A stretch of DNA of 64,000 bases from an uncultured Eubacterium sp. (GTDB lineage Bacteria > Bacillota > Clostridia > Lachnospirales > Lachnospiraceae). Below are positions 18,901 through 26,517 of this stretch, piece after piece (positions within the stretch are counted from its first letter, which is position 1; every line of letters starts with the position of its first letter). Both the position numbers and the translations under genes were made by a program. Location of the stretch: positions 269,897 through 333,896 of the forward strand of contig CAKRFN010000002.1 in NCBI GenBank assembly GCA_934320655.1, written 5' to 3'. The notes under the pieces were generated by a model, which was not told the DNA's origin, did not search any database, and worked only from the letters and a program-made list of their open reading frames with translations.

Positions 18901-18976
18901 AATCTGCATGATGTGCAAGTCGGTTCTGCTCATAGATCGTGGGATCCTTTAAAATATTGATATCTAATGTCATCAT
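15953..18976 (-). CDS. lacZ: Beta-galactosidase, GH2 family
   Basis: 1007 residues, matching E. coli LacZ-type enzymes (about 1020). Domain order: jelly-roll sugar-binding domain, Ig-like domain, TIM barrel, second Ig-like domain and the C-terminal small-chain beta-sandwich domain. The acid/base Glu is in WSCGNESHGG and the nucleophile Glu in LLCEYTHAMGNS; TCHYPDGAALYELCDRYGLY is the usual GH2 barrel motif. There is no signal peptide, so lactose or another galactoside is cut in the cytoplasm. AGGAG lies 11 nt before the first of two adjacent ATGs. It is the last gene of the operon with the sugar ABC transporter, which supplies its substrate. Galactose (Leloir) genes are not in the window. Confidence 0.95.
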   Translation of the reverse strand: MMTLDINILKDPTIYEQNRLAHHADFVAYATEAEADKKESSLRMSLNGIWKFAYAVNPASAIPDFEKPEFNCRAWSEIRVPAHIQMEGYDIPQYANIQYPWEGWQELATGELPEEFNPVASYVKYFTLPKAWNGQRVCISFQGVESAFALWLNGHYVGYAEDSFDPSEFDLTPYLTDGENKLAVQVYKWCAGSWCEDQDFFRFSGIYRDVYLYLVPQASIYDYKVDAAVDDSYSKGTLSVTVKGEGAGSVRARFEGFGLSLEQQAALGSETVVSFPEQVVNLWSAEQPNLYLLTLTVLDENGAVTQVIRQDVGFRRFEMIDNLMCINGKRIVFKGANRHEFSSTKGRAIGYEEAHTDVVTMKQYNINAVRTCHYPDGAALYELCDRYGLYMMAETNMETHGTWDEIVRGKKPDSAALPGDHAEWEPLLIDRVRANYERNKNHPAVVIWSCGNESHGGSVIWHMSEEFRRLDPTRLVHYEGIMRDRRYNDTSDMESQMYTSAADVEEFLKKDRSKPFLLCEYTHAMGNSCGAMHKYTDLTDREPLYQGGFIWDYIDQTIGKKDRYGKTFQAYGGDFDDRPSDYNFSGNGIVYGGDRAPSPKMQEVKFNYQNISVDVKPGKMTVKNKNLFVNTDTFDCVIRMERDGHFVSETSMPCAVEPLSEKCFDLPTELGKDPGEYVITVSFVLKEDTCWAKKGHEVAFGQGVFWVNGAKETHEGTMRVIHSNYEIGVIGDDFRVQFSRLEGGLSSYQYGGKEYIKAIPRPNFWRAPTDNDMGNLMPYRYAQWKIASKYLTHKGRDIRGDSGFDLEEGDGYVTLSFHYDLPTTPAAGCDLKHTVFPDGTVRTTLTYDPVKELGDMPEFGVMFKIDADYDNVEWYGNGPAETYADRKHGAKLGIYRNKVADNMAAYLIPQECGNKTDVRWAKVTDERGRGLLLRGDGMNFSALPYTPHEIENAAHPYELPPVHYTVLRVAAAQMGIAGDDSWGSMTHPEYLIDVSEKMEFTFEMKGI

Positions 18977-19021
18977 CGTTATAATATCTCCTATTTTACA
19001 TGTTCCAAAACTGCACGGTAC

Positions 19022-19840
19022 TTACTTTACTGCACCTGTGATACCCTCTGCGAAGCTCTTCTGCAGACAGAAGAAGATGATAACGGTCGGCAGTGTACAG
19101 AATAATACTGCTAACATCAGCATACCGTAATCGGTCACATATCCGGAAGTCAGATTCGCTACCAGCATCGGCATCGTCTGTGATTCTTTTGTATTCATGA
19201 TTACCTTCGGCCACAGATAGTTGTTCCATGCATTCATGAAGGTGATCGTCATGGCTGCTGCATAGGTTGAACGCATTGTAGGGAAAAACATGCGGACAAA
19301 AATCTGAAATTCCCCGAGTCCATCCATACGCGCCGCCTCAATAATATCATGCGGGAATGACCGGGCACTCTGCCGGAACAACATGATCAGAAACGGGGTC
19401 GAAATCGACGGAAGCACAAAACCTGCAACCGAATTCAGGAGGCCAAATTTTGCCATCATGCCAAATAACGGAATCATGGTTGCCACAAAAGGTACCATCA
19501 TTGCCAGAAGAATCACTCCCATCAATGCATCCTTATACTTATCATGGTAGATCTCAAATCCGTATCCTGCCAATGAACATACAATCAGGCTCAGTAATGT
19601 AACCATAATGGAGTATTTGAAAGAATTACCCATTGCATGCCACAGGTCTGACTGTGAAACCAACGCTTTATAATTCTCAATCAGGTATGTTCCCGGAACC
19701 ATTTTTCCTCTGATAACATCAATACTCTTATTCGTTGCCGCAATCACCATCCAGATGAGCGGGAAAATGGAAAACAGCGAAAATATAATTAAAAATGCAT
19801 ACTGTGCAATCTTTTTCGGTAAACTAATCACGCTTATCAC
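19022..19840 (-). CDS. Sugar ABC transporter permease, MalG/LacG type
   Basis: 272 residues, six membrane helices. The EAA loop that docks the ATPase is EAARMDGLGEFQIFVRMFFP, followed by FMNAWNNYLWPKVIM, both typical of CUT1 MalG-like permeases. It ends FAEGITGAVK, a usual C-terminus. It overlaps the other permease gene by 17 bp and lies 45 bp before lacZ. Confidence 0.93.
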   Translation of the reverse strand: MISVISLPKKIAQYAFLIIFSLFSIFPLIWMVIAATNKSIDVIRGKMVPGTYLIENYKALVSQSDLWHAMGNSFKYSIMVTLLSLIVCSLAGYGFEIYHDKYKDALMGVILLAMMVPFVATMIPLFGMMAKFGLLNSVAGFVLPSISTPFLIMLFRQSARSFPHDIIEAARMDGLGEFQIFVRMFFPTMRSTYAAAMTITFMNAWNNYLWPKVIMNTKESQTMPMLVANLTSGYVTDYGMLMLAVLFCTLPTVIIFFCLQKSFAEGITGAVK

Positions 19841-20723
19841 CTACTTTCATCTGAATAAATGCCAGTGCCCCAACCAGGATCAATATCAACATGGACATCG
19901 CACATGAGTAACCGAAATTCGGTACATATTTGAAGGTCGTGTCATAGATGTAATGCGACATTGTGATGGATGTATTCGCAGGTCCACCGTTTGTCAGGTT
20001 CACAGACTCATCAAAGAGCTGTAAGGTTCCGTTTGTAGACATGATCGCTGTCAGCAGGATCGTAGGCTTTAACAACGGTACCGTAATATGGAAAAATGAC
20101 TGGAGCGGTGAAGCACCATCAATTTTTGCAGCTTCATAAACAGAATATTCAATATTCTGCAGTCCGGAGAGGTAGAATACCATGTTATAACCGGTCCATC
20201 TCCAGATCAGCGCCAGAATGATAATTGCACGTGCACTTGCCGTGTTTGTCAGGAATGCAAACGGGGCATCCAGGATTCCAAGTTTGATCAGGATCGTATT
20301 AACAAATCCGTCTGTTGAGAACAGCGAACGGAAGATAATCGCATACGATACGAGTGTCGTTGCACACGGTAAGAAAATCGCCGTCCGGAAGAATCCCTTG
20401 CACCGTAAATCCTTGTTATTTAATAAGCTTGCCAGAATCAATGCCAGAATCAGCATGATCGGAACCTGAATTAAAAAGTACACAAATGTATTTTTTAAGG
20501 ACTGCATAAATACGCTGTCCTGGAACATTCGAACATAATTTTTCAAGCCATACCATTGCATGTTTGCAAAGGTTGCACCCTTTTGAAATGAATAGATAAA
20601 ACACCGAATCATTGGATAAAAGCTCATAACTGCTATGAGCAGTGCTGCCGGGGCTAAGAATACCCAGCCAGTGAGATTATAGCGTTTACTCTGTGAGAGT
20701 CTGCGCGCTTTTGCTTTCTCCAT
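19824..20723 (-). CDS. Sugar ABC transporter permease, MalF/LacF type
   Basis: 299 residues, six helices with a cytoplasmic basic N-terminus. EAA loop: YEAAKIDGASPLQSFFHITV; the first periplasmic segment reads FYPMIRCFIYSFQKG, normal for CUT1 MalF partners. It pairs with the downstream permease. No ATPase gene follows, so the importer probably uses a shared MsmX/UgpC-type ATPase encoded elsewhere, as is usual in Firmicutes CUT1 systems. Confidence 0.93.
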   Translation of the reverse strand: MEKAKARRLSQSKRYNLTGWVFLAPAALLIAVMSFYPMIRCFIYSFQKGATFANMQWYGLKNYVRMFQDSVFMQSLKNTFVYFLIQVPIMLILALILASLLNNKDLRCKGFFRTAIFLPCATTLVSYAIIFRSLFSTDGFVNTILIKLGILDAPFAFLTNTASARAIIILALIWRWTGYNMVFYLSGLQNIEYSVYEAAKIDGASPLQSFFHITVPLLKPTILLTAIMSTNGTLQLFDESVNLTNGGPANTSITMSHYIYDTTFKYVPNFGYSCAMSMLILILVGALAFIQMKVGDKRD

Positions 20724-20759
20724 TTCCCTTACTCCTTCCTTCTGCCTTCTGTATAAAAT

Positions 20760-20784
20760 TGGGGAACGACCAAGCCGTTCCCCA
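20760..20784 (-). terminator. Intercistronic hairpin between binding-protein and permease genes
   Basis: Perfect 8-bp GC-rich stem GGGGAACG (20761-20768) / CGTTCCCC (20776-20783) with a 7-nt loop, then AATTTTA on the minus strand. The long U-tract of a full terminator is missing. It is best read as a partial terminator or 3'-end-protecting stem that keeps binding-protein mRNA more abundant than permease mRNA. Confidence 0.6.
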
Positions 20785-20816
20785 TCTTCATTTTATACTT
20801 GCACTGTACACTACAA

Positions 20817-22205
20817 TTACTGCATCTGAGCCTCTACTGCTGCCTGTGCATTTGCAAGCTCAGAGTCCATATCTGCTCCGTTGGCAATGTTGGTCAATGC
20901 AGTCGTTACCGCATCACGTGCCTCGTAGTAATATACACCGGTGTTATTTGCAGGTGTCTTTGTAGCGAAGTCTACAATCTTTGTGAATACCGGTTCTCCA
21001 CCGAAGAACTCAGAAGGCTCACTGTATACATCTGCCTCTGCTGCAGGTGCCCATGTAGCGATTGCACCTGATTTTGAAAGGATATCACCATAAAAGTCTA
21101 CGCTTCCACAGAATGTGCTGTTCAGGAAATCAGTTGCCAGTTCAACGTTCTTGCAGTTTGAGGTTACTGCCCATGAAGAACCACCATTGTTAGAGTAGTT
21201 GGTTGCACCTTCTACGCCATCCAGCTTCGGCATATTTGTGATTGCCCACTTACCGGACTGGTCTTCTGCTGCCTGAATAGATCCCATGATCCAGCATCCG
21301 TTGATTGCACCGGCAGCGGATCCTGAGTTGAAGGACTTGATATACTCATCCCAGTTCTGCTGTGTAACAAGAAGTGCATTGTTCTTTGCCAAACTGTTAA
21401 ATGTCTCGATAACTTTCTTTAATACATCATTGTCTGCGATATTTACGCTGCCGTCATCATTGAACAGAGAAGCTCCTGCTGACTGAAGCATCATCATCAG
21501 AAGATCAGCCTCTCCGGAACGCTCTGATACAAGATAGTATCCGGTCTTAGCCTGTACATCAGATGAGATTTCCTCAAAACGTGACCATGTGATGTCTGTC
21601 AGATCATCCATCGTGTATCCTGCCTGCTCCAAGATGTCTGTACGGTAGCAGGCGATCACTGCACCGTTATCAAACGGCACGCCGTAATTTCTTCCACCAA
21701 CTGTTGAATATCCGAGCTTTCCTGCTGCGAACTGTGAGAAATCAATGCCTGAATCAGTCAGGTCAACAAACAGATCCGGATAGCTGATTGCATTCTTCTG
21801 GAATGCGTTGTCCTGCATTAAGATGATGTCCGGTAACTCGCCGGTCTCTCCGGTAGAAGCTGCGTTTGTGATCATCGGCTGTAAATCGTCCCATGCAGTC
21901 TCAGTCACCTCAACCTTTACGTTCGGATGATCCTTTGCATAATACTCGCCAGCCTTCTCCATTGCATAGATGTTAAATGTAGGATCCCAGCACCATACAG
22001 TGATTGTCTGCTGCTCTCCGTCAGCGGCTGCATCATCAGTTGCTGCTGCATCGTCGCCTGCTGCATCATCGCTGGCTGCATCATCAGCTGCCGCATCATC
22101 CTTTGAGGTGTCTGCAGCCGGTGCATCTGTCTTGCTTCCACAGCCTGCCAGCATCGACGCGCTCATTGCAACGATCATCATAGTTGCTAAAAATTTCTTC
22201 TTCAT
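20817..22205 (-). CDS. Sugar-binding lipoprotein of the galactoside ABC importer
   Basis: Extracellular solute-binding protein (family 1, CUT1 type), 462 residues from ATG 22205, which has GGGAGGA 8 nt upstream; the open frame extends a further 47 codons upstream without coding character. A lipoprotein signal is clear: MKKKFLATMMIVAMSASM followed by lipobox LAGC. Next comes a low-complexity Ala/Asp tether (about residues 29-60) rich in DDAA units, then the periplasmic-binding fold (ITVWCWDPTFNIYAMEKAGE). The tether is an Asp/Ala-rich spacer lifting the domain off the membrane. First structural gene of the operon. Confidence 0.93.
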   Translation of the reverse strand: MKKKFLATMMIVAMSASMLAGCGSKTDAPAADTSKDDAAADDAASDDAAGDDAAATDDAAADGEQQTITVWCWDPTFNIYAMEKAGEYYAKDHPNVKVEVTETAWDDLQPMITNAASTGETGELPDIILMQDNAFQKNAISYPDLFVDLTDSGIDFSQFAAGKLGYSTVGGRNYGVPFDNGAVIACYRTDILEQAGYTMDDLTDITWSRFEEISSDVQAKTGYYLVSERSGEADLLMMMLQSAGASLFNDDGSVNIADNDVLKKVIETFNSLAKNNALLVTQQNWDEYIKSFNSGSAAGAINGCWIMGSIQAAEDQSGKWAITNMPKLDGVEGATNYSNNGGSSWAVTSNCKNVELATDFLNSTFCGSVDFYGDILSKSGAIATWAPAAEADVYSEPSEFFGGEPVFTKIVDFATKTPANNTGVYYYEARDAVTTALTNIANGADMDSELANAQAAVEAQMQ

Positions 22206-22348
22206 TTTGGTTATCCTCCCTAAATACTGTGCGGTTTTTGCCGCTTTTTTTGTTAAATTTATTGTAGCAAAGCATGTCATTCGTGTGTCTTTGATTTCTC
22301 TCAAAAAACATGCAATTTCAATCATGTAAAATGTTCGTTTTAGCACTT

Positions 22349-22410
22349 TTCACAAAAATTGAAAACAAACTTTGTACAATATAGATATTTCCTTTTTGTG
22401 AACATTGTGA
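22349..22410 (-). promoter_or_regulatory. Repeated TTCACAA motifs upstream of the galactoside operon
   Basis: The 253-bp gap between the AraC gene and the binding-protein gene holds TTCACAAAAA (22349-22358), its inverted copy TTTTTGTGAA (22393-22402), and a further TTGTGA (22405-22410). On the minus strand these read as closely spaced TTCACAA repeats about 150-200 bp before the structural gene. Such repeats are the expected binding pattern of an AraC-type activator. A TACAAT box near 22264 could be the -10, without a good -35, which also suits an activated promoter. Confidence 0.5.
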
Positions 22411-22458
22411 ATAAACTATGAACAAACGTCCACAAAGTACCGGAAGGATTTGTTTTCT

Positions 22459-23403
22459 TTACCAGCCGCGCAGCACGGATACATTGTAATCGAGGATCTT
22501 GCCCTCATAATTTTCCGGATGCTTTTTCCACTGATAAGGGGTAATGTCCAGAAATTTTTTGAAATTGCGCGTAAAAGAGGTCGTCGACTCAAAGCCGACG
22601 TTGTCGCTGATCTCTCCCATCGACATGTGGCTCTTGCGCATGAGCTCGCACGCCTGCTGGATACGCACTAAATTGATGTACTCACTCGGGGCAATATGCA
22701 TCTGCTCCTTAAATATCCGCCTGAAATGTGTCTCCGACAGACCACATAACTGTGCCAGCTGTTCAATGCGCAGTCCCGGATCCATATAGTTATTGCCAAT
22801 ATAATCGAGTGCCTCCCGCAGCAGGATGAGTGTGCCCCTTGACACTGCCGCTGTCCGCTGTTTACTCTTTTCGCTCGTATACAGCCGGTAAATCTCCATG
22901 ACTAACGCCTCCATCAGCCCCTTTGTCACCCGCTTATAATGCTTTTCCTTGTGCTCCATCTCATAGATCAGCAACTCAATCAACTGTGACAACTGCCGGC
23001 AGCCATCCTGCGTCAGCATCAGATACGTTTTGTCCAACTGCTCTAACACCTGACGGCAGAACACCTCATCATCCGGATAAACCTCACGCACGATCTGTGC
23101 CGGATCGAAAAACAGATACTCCCAAAAACTCTGTTTACCCTCCTCACTGATGGTCACATGCGGGATATTTTTCGGAATGATCGTGAGCGTTCCCGGATGG
23201 TACGGATACCTGCCTCCCTCGTAGACCATCTCTCCATGCCCTTCATGGCACACCCCGATCTCCGTCAGATTATGAAAATGAAAACCATCGACATCCCTGC
23301 CGTAATCCCTCACCCAGCTCTCACCAAATAAGGCCAGAACGTACTCGTCCTGGCCTATTTCGTAATAGCGGTATTCAATCGAATTTCTCTTCTTTTTCGC
23401 CAT
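22459..23403 (-). CDS. AraC family regulator of the galactoside operon
   Basis: 314 residues. N-terminal cupin sugar-sensing domain (HFHNLTEIGVCHEGHGEM, YHPGTLTIIPKNIPH) and a C-terminal pair of helix-turn-helices (LRIEQLAQLCGLSETHFRRI and MGEISDNVGFESTTSFTRNF) ending in the usual KKFLDITPYQWKK. It lies directly upstream of, and in the same direction as, the binding protein, permeases and lacZ, and is almost certainly their activator. Confidence 0.92.
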   Translation of the reverse strand: MAKKKRNSIEYRYYEIGQDEYVLALFGESWVRDYGRDVDGFHFHNLTEIGVCHEGHGEMVYEGGRYPYHPGTLTIIPKNIPHVTISEEGKQSFWEYLFFDPAQIVREVYPDDEVFCRQVLEQLDKTYLMLTQDGCRQLSQLIELLIYEMEHKEKHYKRVTKGLMEALVMEIYRLYTSEKSKQRTAAVSRGTLILLREALDYIGNNYMDPGLRIEQLAQLCGLSETHFRRIFKEQMHIAPSEYINLVRIQQACELMRKSHMSMGEISDNVGFESTTSFTRNFKKFLDITPYQWKKHPENYEGKILDYNVSVLRGW

Positions 23404-23455
23404 TGTATATCCCTATATCATTCTATGTCATTTTATGAACCGATGTTTGCCCGTC

Positions 23456-24481
23456 CTAGTCGATCTCGACGATCCATCCCTCCGGTGCCTCGATGCGTCC
23501 CATCTGGATACCGGTCAATGTATCATACAGCTTCTTGGTCACAGGTCCCATCTCGTCCATGCCGCTCGGGAAGCAGATCTCCCTGCCGTGGTCGTTGATC
23601 TTGCCAACCGGTGAGATGACTGCTGCGGTTCCGCACAGTCCACACTCTGCGAAATCACCTAACTCGTCAAAGCGAACCTGACGATGCTCTACAGTCATGC
23701 CCAGATACTTCTCTGCTACTACCATCAGTGAACGACGGGTAATAGAAGGTAAGATACTGTCAGACTTGGGTGTTACCAGCTTGCCGTCTTTTGTGATGAA
23801 GATAAAGTTGGCTCCACCGGTCTCCTCTACATAGGTTCTGGTGCCTGCATCGAGATACATGTTCTCGTCAAAGCCCTTCTGATGTGCATCCACGATCGGA
23901 TACAGGCTCATCGCATAGTTTAATCCAGCCTTGATATGTCCGGTTCCGTGCGGTGCTGCACGGTCAAAGTCACTGACACGGATCGTGATCGGCTTTGCGC
24001 CGCCCTTGAAATAGGGTCCTACCGGTGTACAGAACATACGGAACTGATACTCGTCCGCGGGCTTTACGCCGATAACCGGTGAGCTGCCGAACATGTACGG
24101 ACGGATGTAAAGTGTCGCACCTGATCCGTAAGGGGGCACATATGCCTCGTTTGCATGTACAACTGCCTTTACTGCCTCTACGAAACGGTCCTCGGGGAAT
24201 ACCGGCATCTCCAGACGCTCACAGGAATCCTTCATACGGCTTGCGTTCAGATCCGGACGGAAACATACGGTTCTGCCGTCCTCTGTCGTATATGCCTTCA
24301 GACCCTCAAAACAGGTCTGTGCATACTGAAGCACTCCGGCACACTCACTCAGGGTGATCGTCGCTTCACCGGTCAGCACACCGTCGTCCCATGCGCCATC
24401 TTTATAATTTGAGACATAACGCTTGTCAGTCACCTGATAACCGAAGCCTATATTTGACCAGTCAATGTTTTTCTTTTCCAT
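23456..24481 (-). CDS. ilvE: Branched-chain amino acid aminotransferase
   Basis: 341-residue class IV PLP aminotransferase that makes or degrades Leu, Ile and Val. Typical motifs: CFEGLKAYTTEDGRTVCFRP, YIRPYMFGSSPVIGVKPA, EETGGANFIFITKDGKLVTP and ECGLCGTAAVISPVG. The length and the last motif match the longer YwaA/BCAT-like type. Transcribed from its own strong promoter. Confidence 0.95.
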   Translation of the reverse strand: MEKKNIDWSNIGFGYQVTDKRYVSNYKDGAWDDGVLTGEATITLSECAGVLQYAQTCFEGLKAYTTEDGRTVCFRPDLNASRMKDSCERLEMPVFPEDRFVEAVKAVVHANEAYVPPYGSGATLYIRPYMFGSSPVIGVKPADEYQFRMFCTPVGPYFKGGAKPITIRVSDFDRAAPHGTGHIKAGLNYAMSLYPIVDAHQKGFDENMYLDAGTRTYVEETGGANFIFITKDGKLVTPKSDSILPSITRRSLMVVAEKYLGMTVEHRQVRFDELGDFAECGLCGTAAVISPVGKINDHGREICFPSGMDEMGPVTKKLYDTLTGIQMGRIEAPEGWIVEID

Positions 24482-24520
24482 AGCTGATTCCTCTTTTCTA
24501 TTGTAATTTTATCTGAAAAT

Positions 24521-24549
24521 AGTTTAGCCCCATATCCGGTAACTGTCAA
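24521..24549 (-). promoter_or_regulatory. ilvE promoter
   Basis: Minus strand -35 TTGACA (24544-24549, perfect), 17-nt spacer, -10 TAAACT (24521-24526), about 40 bp before the ilvE ATG. No T-box leader or attenuator fits in this short space, unlike many branched-chain amino-acid genes of Firmicutes. Confidence 0.8.
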
Positions 24550-24600
24550 GCGTCTGGTTTTAAAAAGTAACATTTTAAAGTGTTGGCGTATGACATGGGC

Positions 24601-26517
24601 TCAGACCGCATTCCCCGTATACAGCCGGTAATATTTTCCATGCGCCTCCATGAGCTGGTCATGGCTGCCGCGCTCGATAATGCGCCCCTGCTCAAGCACC
24701 ATGATACAATCGCTGTTGCGCACGGTGGAAAGTCTGTGCGCGATAACAAATGTCGTCCTGCCCTTCATCAGACGATCCATGCCGGACTGCACAATGCGCT
24801 CGGTGCGCGTATCGATCGAGCTGGTCGCCTCATCGAGAATGAGCACCGGAGGATCTGCGACTGCCGCGCGCGCGATCGCAAGAAGCTGACGCTGTCCCTG
24901 ACTGAGCGATGCACCGTCACCGGTCAGCATCGTATCGTAGCCGTGCTCGAGATGCCGGATGAATCCGTCCGCGTTCGCCAGCTTTGCCGCTGCGATCACT
25001 TCCTCATCGGTCGCATCGAGCTTGCCATAACGGATATTTTCCATCACAGTACCTGTAAACAAATGCGTATCCTGCAGCACCATGCCAAGCGAATGGCGCA
25101 GATCCGCTTTTTTGATTTTATTGATATTGATGCCGTCATAGCGGATCTTACCGTCCTGAATATCGTAAAAACGGTTGATCAGGTTCGTGATCGTCGTCTT
25201 TCCGGCTCCGGTCGAACCGACAAATGCGATCTTCTGTCCCGGTGTCGCGTACAGATCGACATTGTGAAGCACTATTTTGTCCGGATTGTAACCGAAATCA
25301 ACATCATCAAACACGACATCGCCGGTCAGCTCACGGTACTCCACGCTGCCATCCGCCTGATGCACATGCTTCCATGCCCACAGTCCGCTACGCTCCGCGC
25401 ACTCGTGCAGCTCCCTGTTTTCTTTTTTCGCGTTGACGAGCGTCACATAGCCCTCGTCCGTCTCCGGTTTTTCATCTAATAATTCAAACAGACGGTCCGC
25501 ACCCGCCAATGCCATCACGACCGCGTTGAGCTGCTGGCTCACCTGATTGATCGGCATGTAAAAGTTCTTATTAAATGTCAGAAAGCTCGCGAGTGATCCG
25601 AGGGTAAAACCAAAGCTGCCGTTTAGCGCCAGCACGCCGCCGACCATTGCACACAGCACATAGCTCACATTTCCAAGCTGTGCATTGATCGGGCCGAGCA
25701 GATTCACGAACTGGTTTGCGTTGTAGGCGCTGTCATAGAGCTGTTCGTTCAGCTCACGGAAATCCTCGATCGCCTGCTGTTCGTGGCAGAATACCTTTAC
25801 GACCTTCTGCCCTTCCATCATTTCCTCGATATAACCGTTTAATCTGCCGAGATCCTTCTGCTGCTGCACAAAATAGCGTCCGCTGAGTCCGGTTGCCTTT
25901 TTCGTCGAAAACAGCACGATCACGACCATAACCATCGTGACAAGCGTCAGCGGAATGCTCAACAGCACCATACTGATAAACACACTCACAATCGTCACCG
26001 CACTGTTTAAAAACTGCGGCATACTCTGCGAGATCATCTGACGCAGCGTATCGATATCGTTCGTGTACATACTCATGATATCGCCGTGCGGATGCTCGTC
26101 AAAATAGCGCACCGGCAGCGTCTCCATATGTACAAACATTTCATTACGCATATGCATAAGTGTTCCCTGTGTCACGTAGACCATAACACGGTTCTGGATA
26201 AAAACCGCCACGACACCGAGCAGATAAAAGCCGCCCACACGTGTGATCGCATGTAACAGACCGCTAAAATCCGGCTGGTCAGCCAACAGAAGTGGTCTGA
26301 CATACCCGTCGATCAGATCCTTGATAAACCATGTTCCCTGCACATTGCATAACACGCTCGCAAAGATCGCAACGACAACGACTGCGATGTGCACCGGATA
26401 ATAGCGCATCAGATAACGCATGATACGAAGGAAGCTGCGGAACGGATGCTCCAGCTTCGGACGCGGTCCTCTCGGCCCTCTGCCGCCTTTAAATTCTCTT
26501 ACTTTTTCTTCTGCCAT
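24601..26517 (-). CDS. ABC exporter half with canonical ATP site
   Basis: 638 residues: basic Gly/Arg/Pro-rich N-terminal tail, six-helix domain, a connecting stretch of about 50 residues, and an ATPase with Walker A GSTGAGKTT, signature LSQGQRQLLAIARA, Walker B VLILDEATSSID (catalytic Glu present) and switch VIAHRLSTV. It complements the partner encoded just upstream, whose ATP site is degenerate: a heterodimeric BmrC/BmrD- or TM287/288-like multidrug exporter. Its ATG shares one base with the partner's TGA (TGATG), so translation is coupled. Confidence 0.92.
   Translation of the reverse strand: MAEEKVREFKGGRGPRGPRPKLEHPFRSFLRIMRYLMRYYPVHIAVVVVAIFASVLCNVQGTWFIKDLIDGYVRPLLLADQPDFSGLLHAITRVGGFYLLGVVAVFIQNRVMVYVTQGTLMHMRNEMFVHMETLPVRYFDEHPHGDIMSMYTNDIDTLRQMISQSMPQFLNSAVTIVSVFISMVLLSIPLTLVTMVMVVIVLFSTKKATGLSGRYFVQQQKDLGRLNGYIEEMMEGQKVVKVFCHEQQAIEDFRELNEQLYDSAYNANQFVNLLGPINAQLGNVSYVLCAMVGGVLALNGSFGFTLGSLASFLTFNKNFYMPINQVSQQLNAVVMALAGADRLFELLDEKPETDEGYVTLVNAKKENRELHECAERSGLWAWKHVHQADGSVEYRELTGDVVFDDVDFGYNPDKIVLHNVDLYATPGQKIAFVGSTGAGKTTITNLINRFYDIQDGKIRYDGININKIKKADLRHSLGMVLQDTHLFTGTVMENIRYGKLDATDEEVIAAAKLANADGFIRHLEHGYDTMLTGDGASLSQGQRQLLAIARAAVADPPVLILDEATSSIDTRTERIVQSGMDRLMKGRTTFVIAHRLSTVRNSDCIMVLEQGRIIERGSHDQLMEAHGKYYRLYTGNAV

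Noticed and set aside
24482..24600. T-box or amino-acid riboswitch before ilvE
   Set aside because: The leader after the -10 is only about 40 nt, too short for a T-box; no specifier-loop or terminator pair seen.
24580..25479. 299-codon open frame antisense to the ABC exporter gene
   Set aside because: It lies inside a clearly conserved ABC ATPase gene on the other strand; its own composition (His/Arg rich, no domains) is typical of an antisense shadow.
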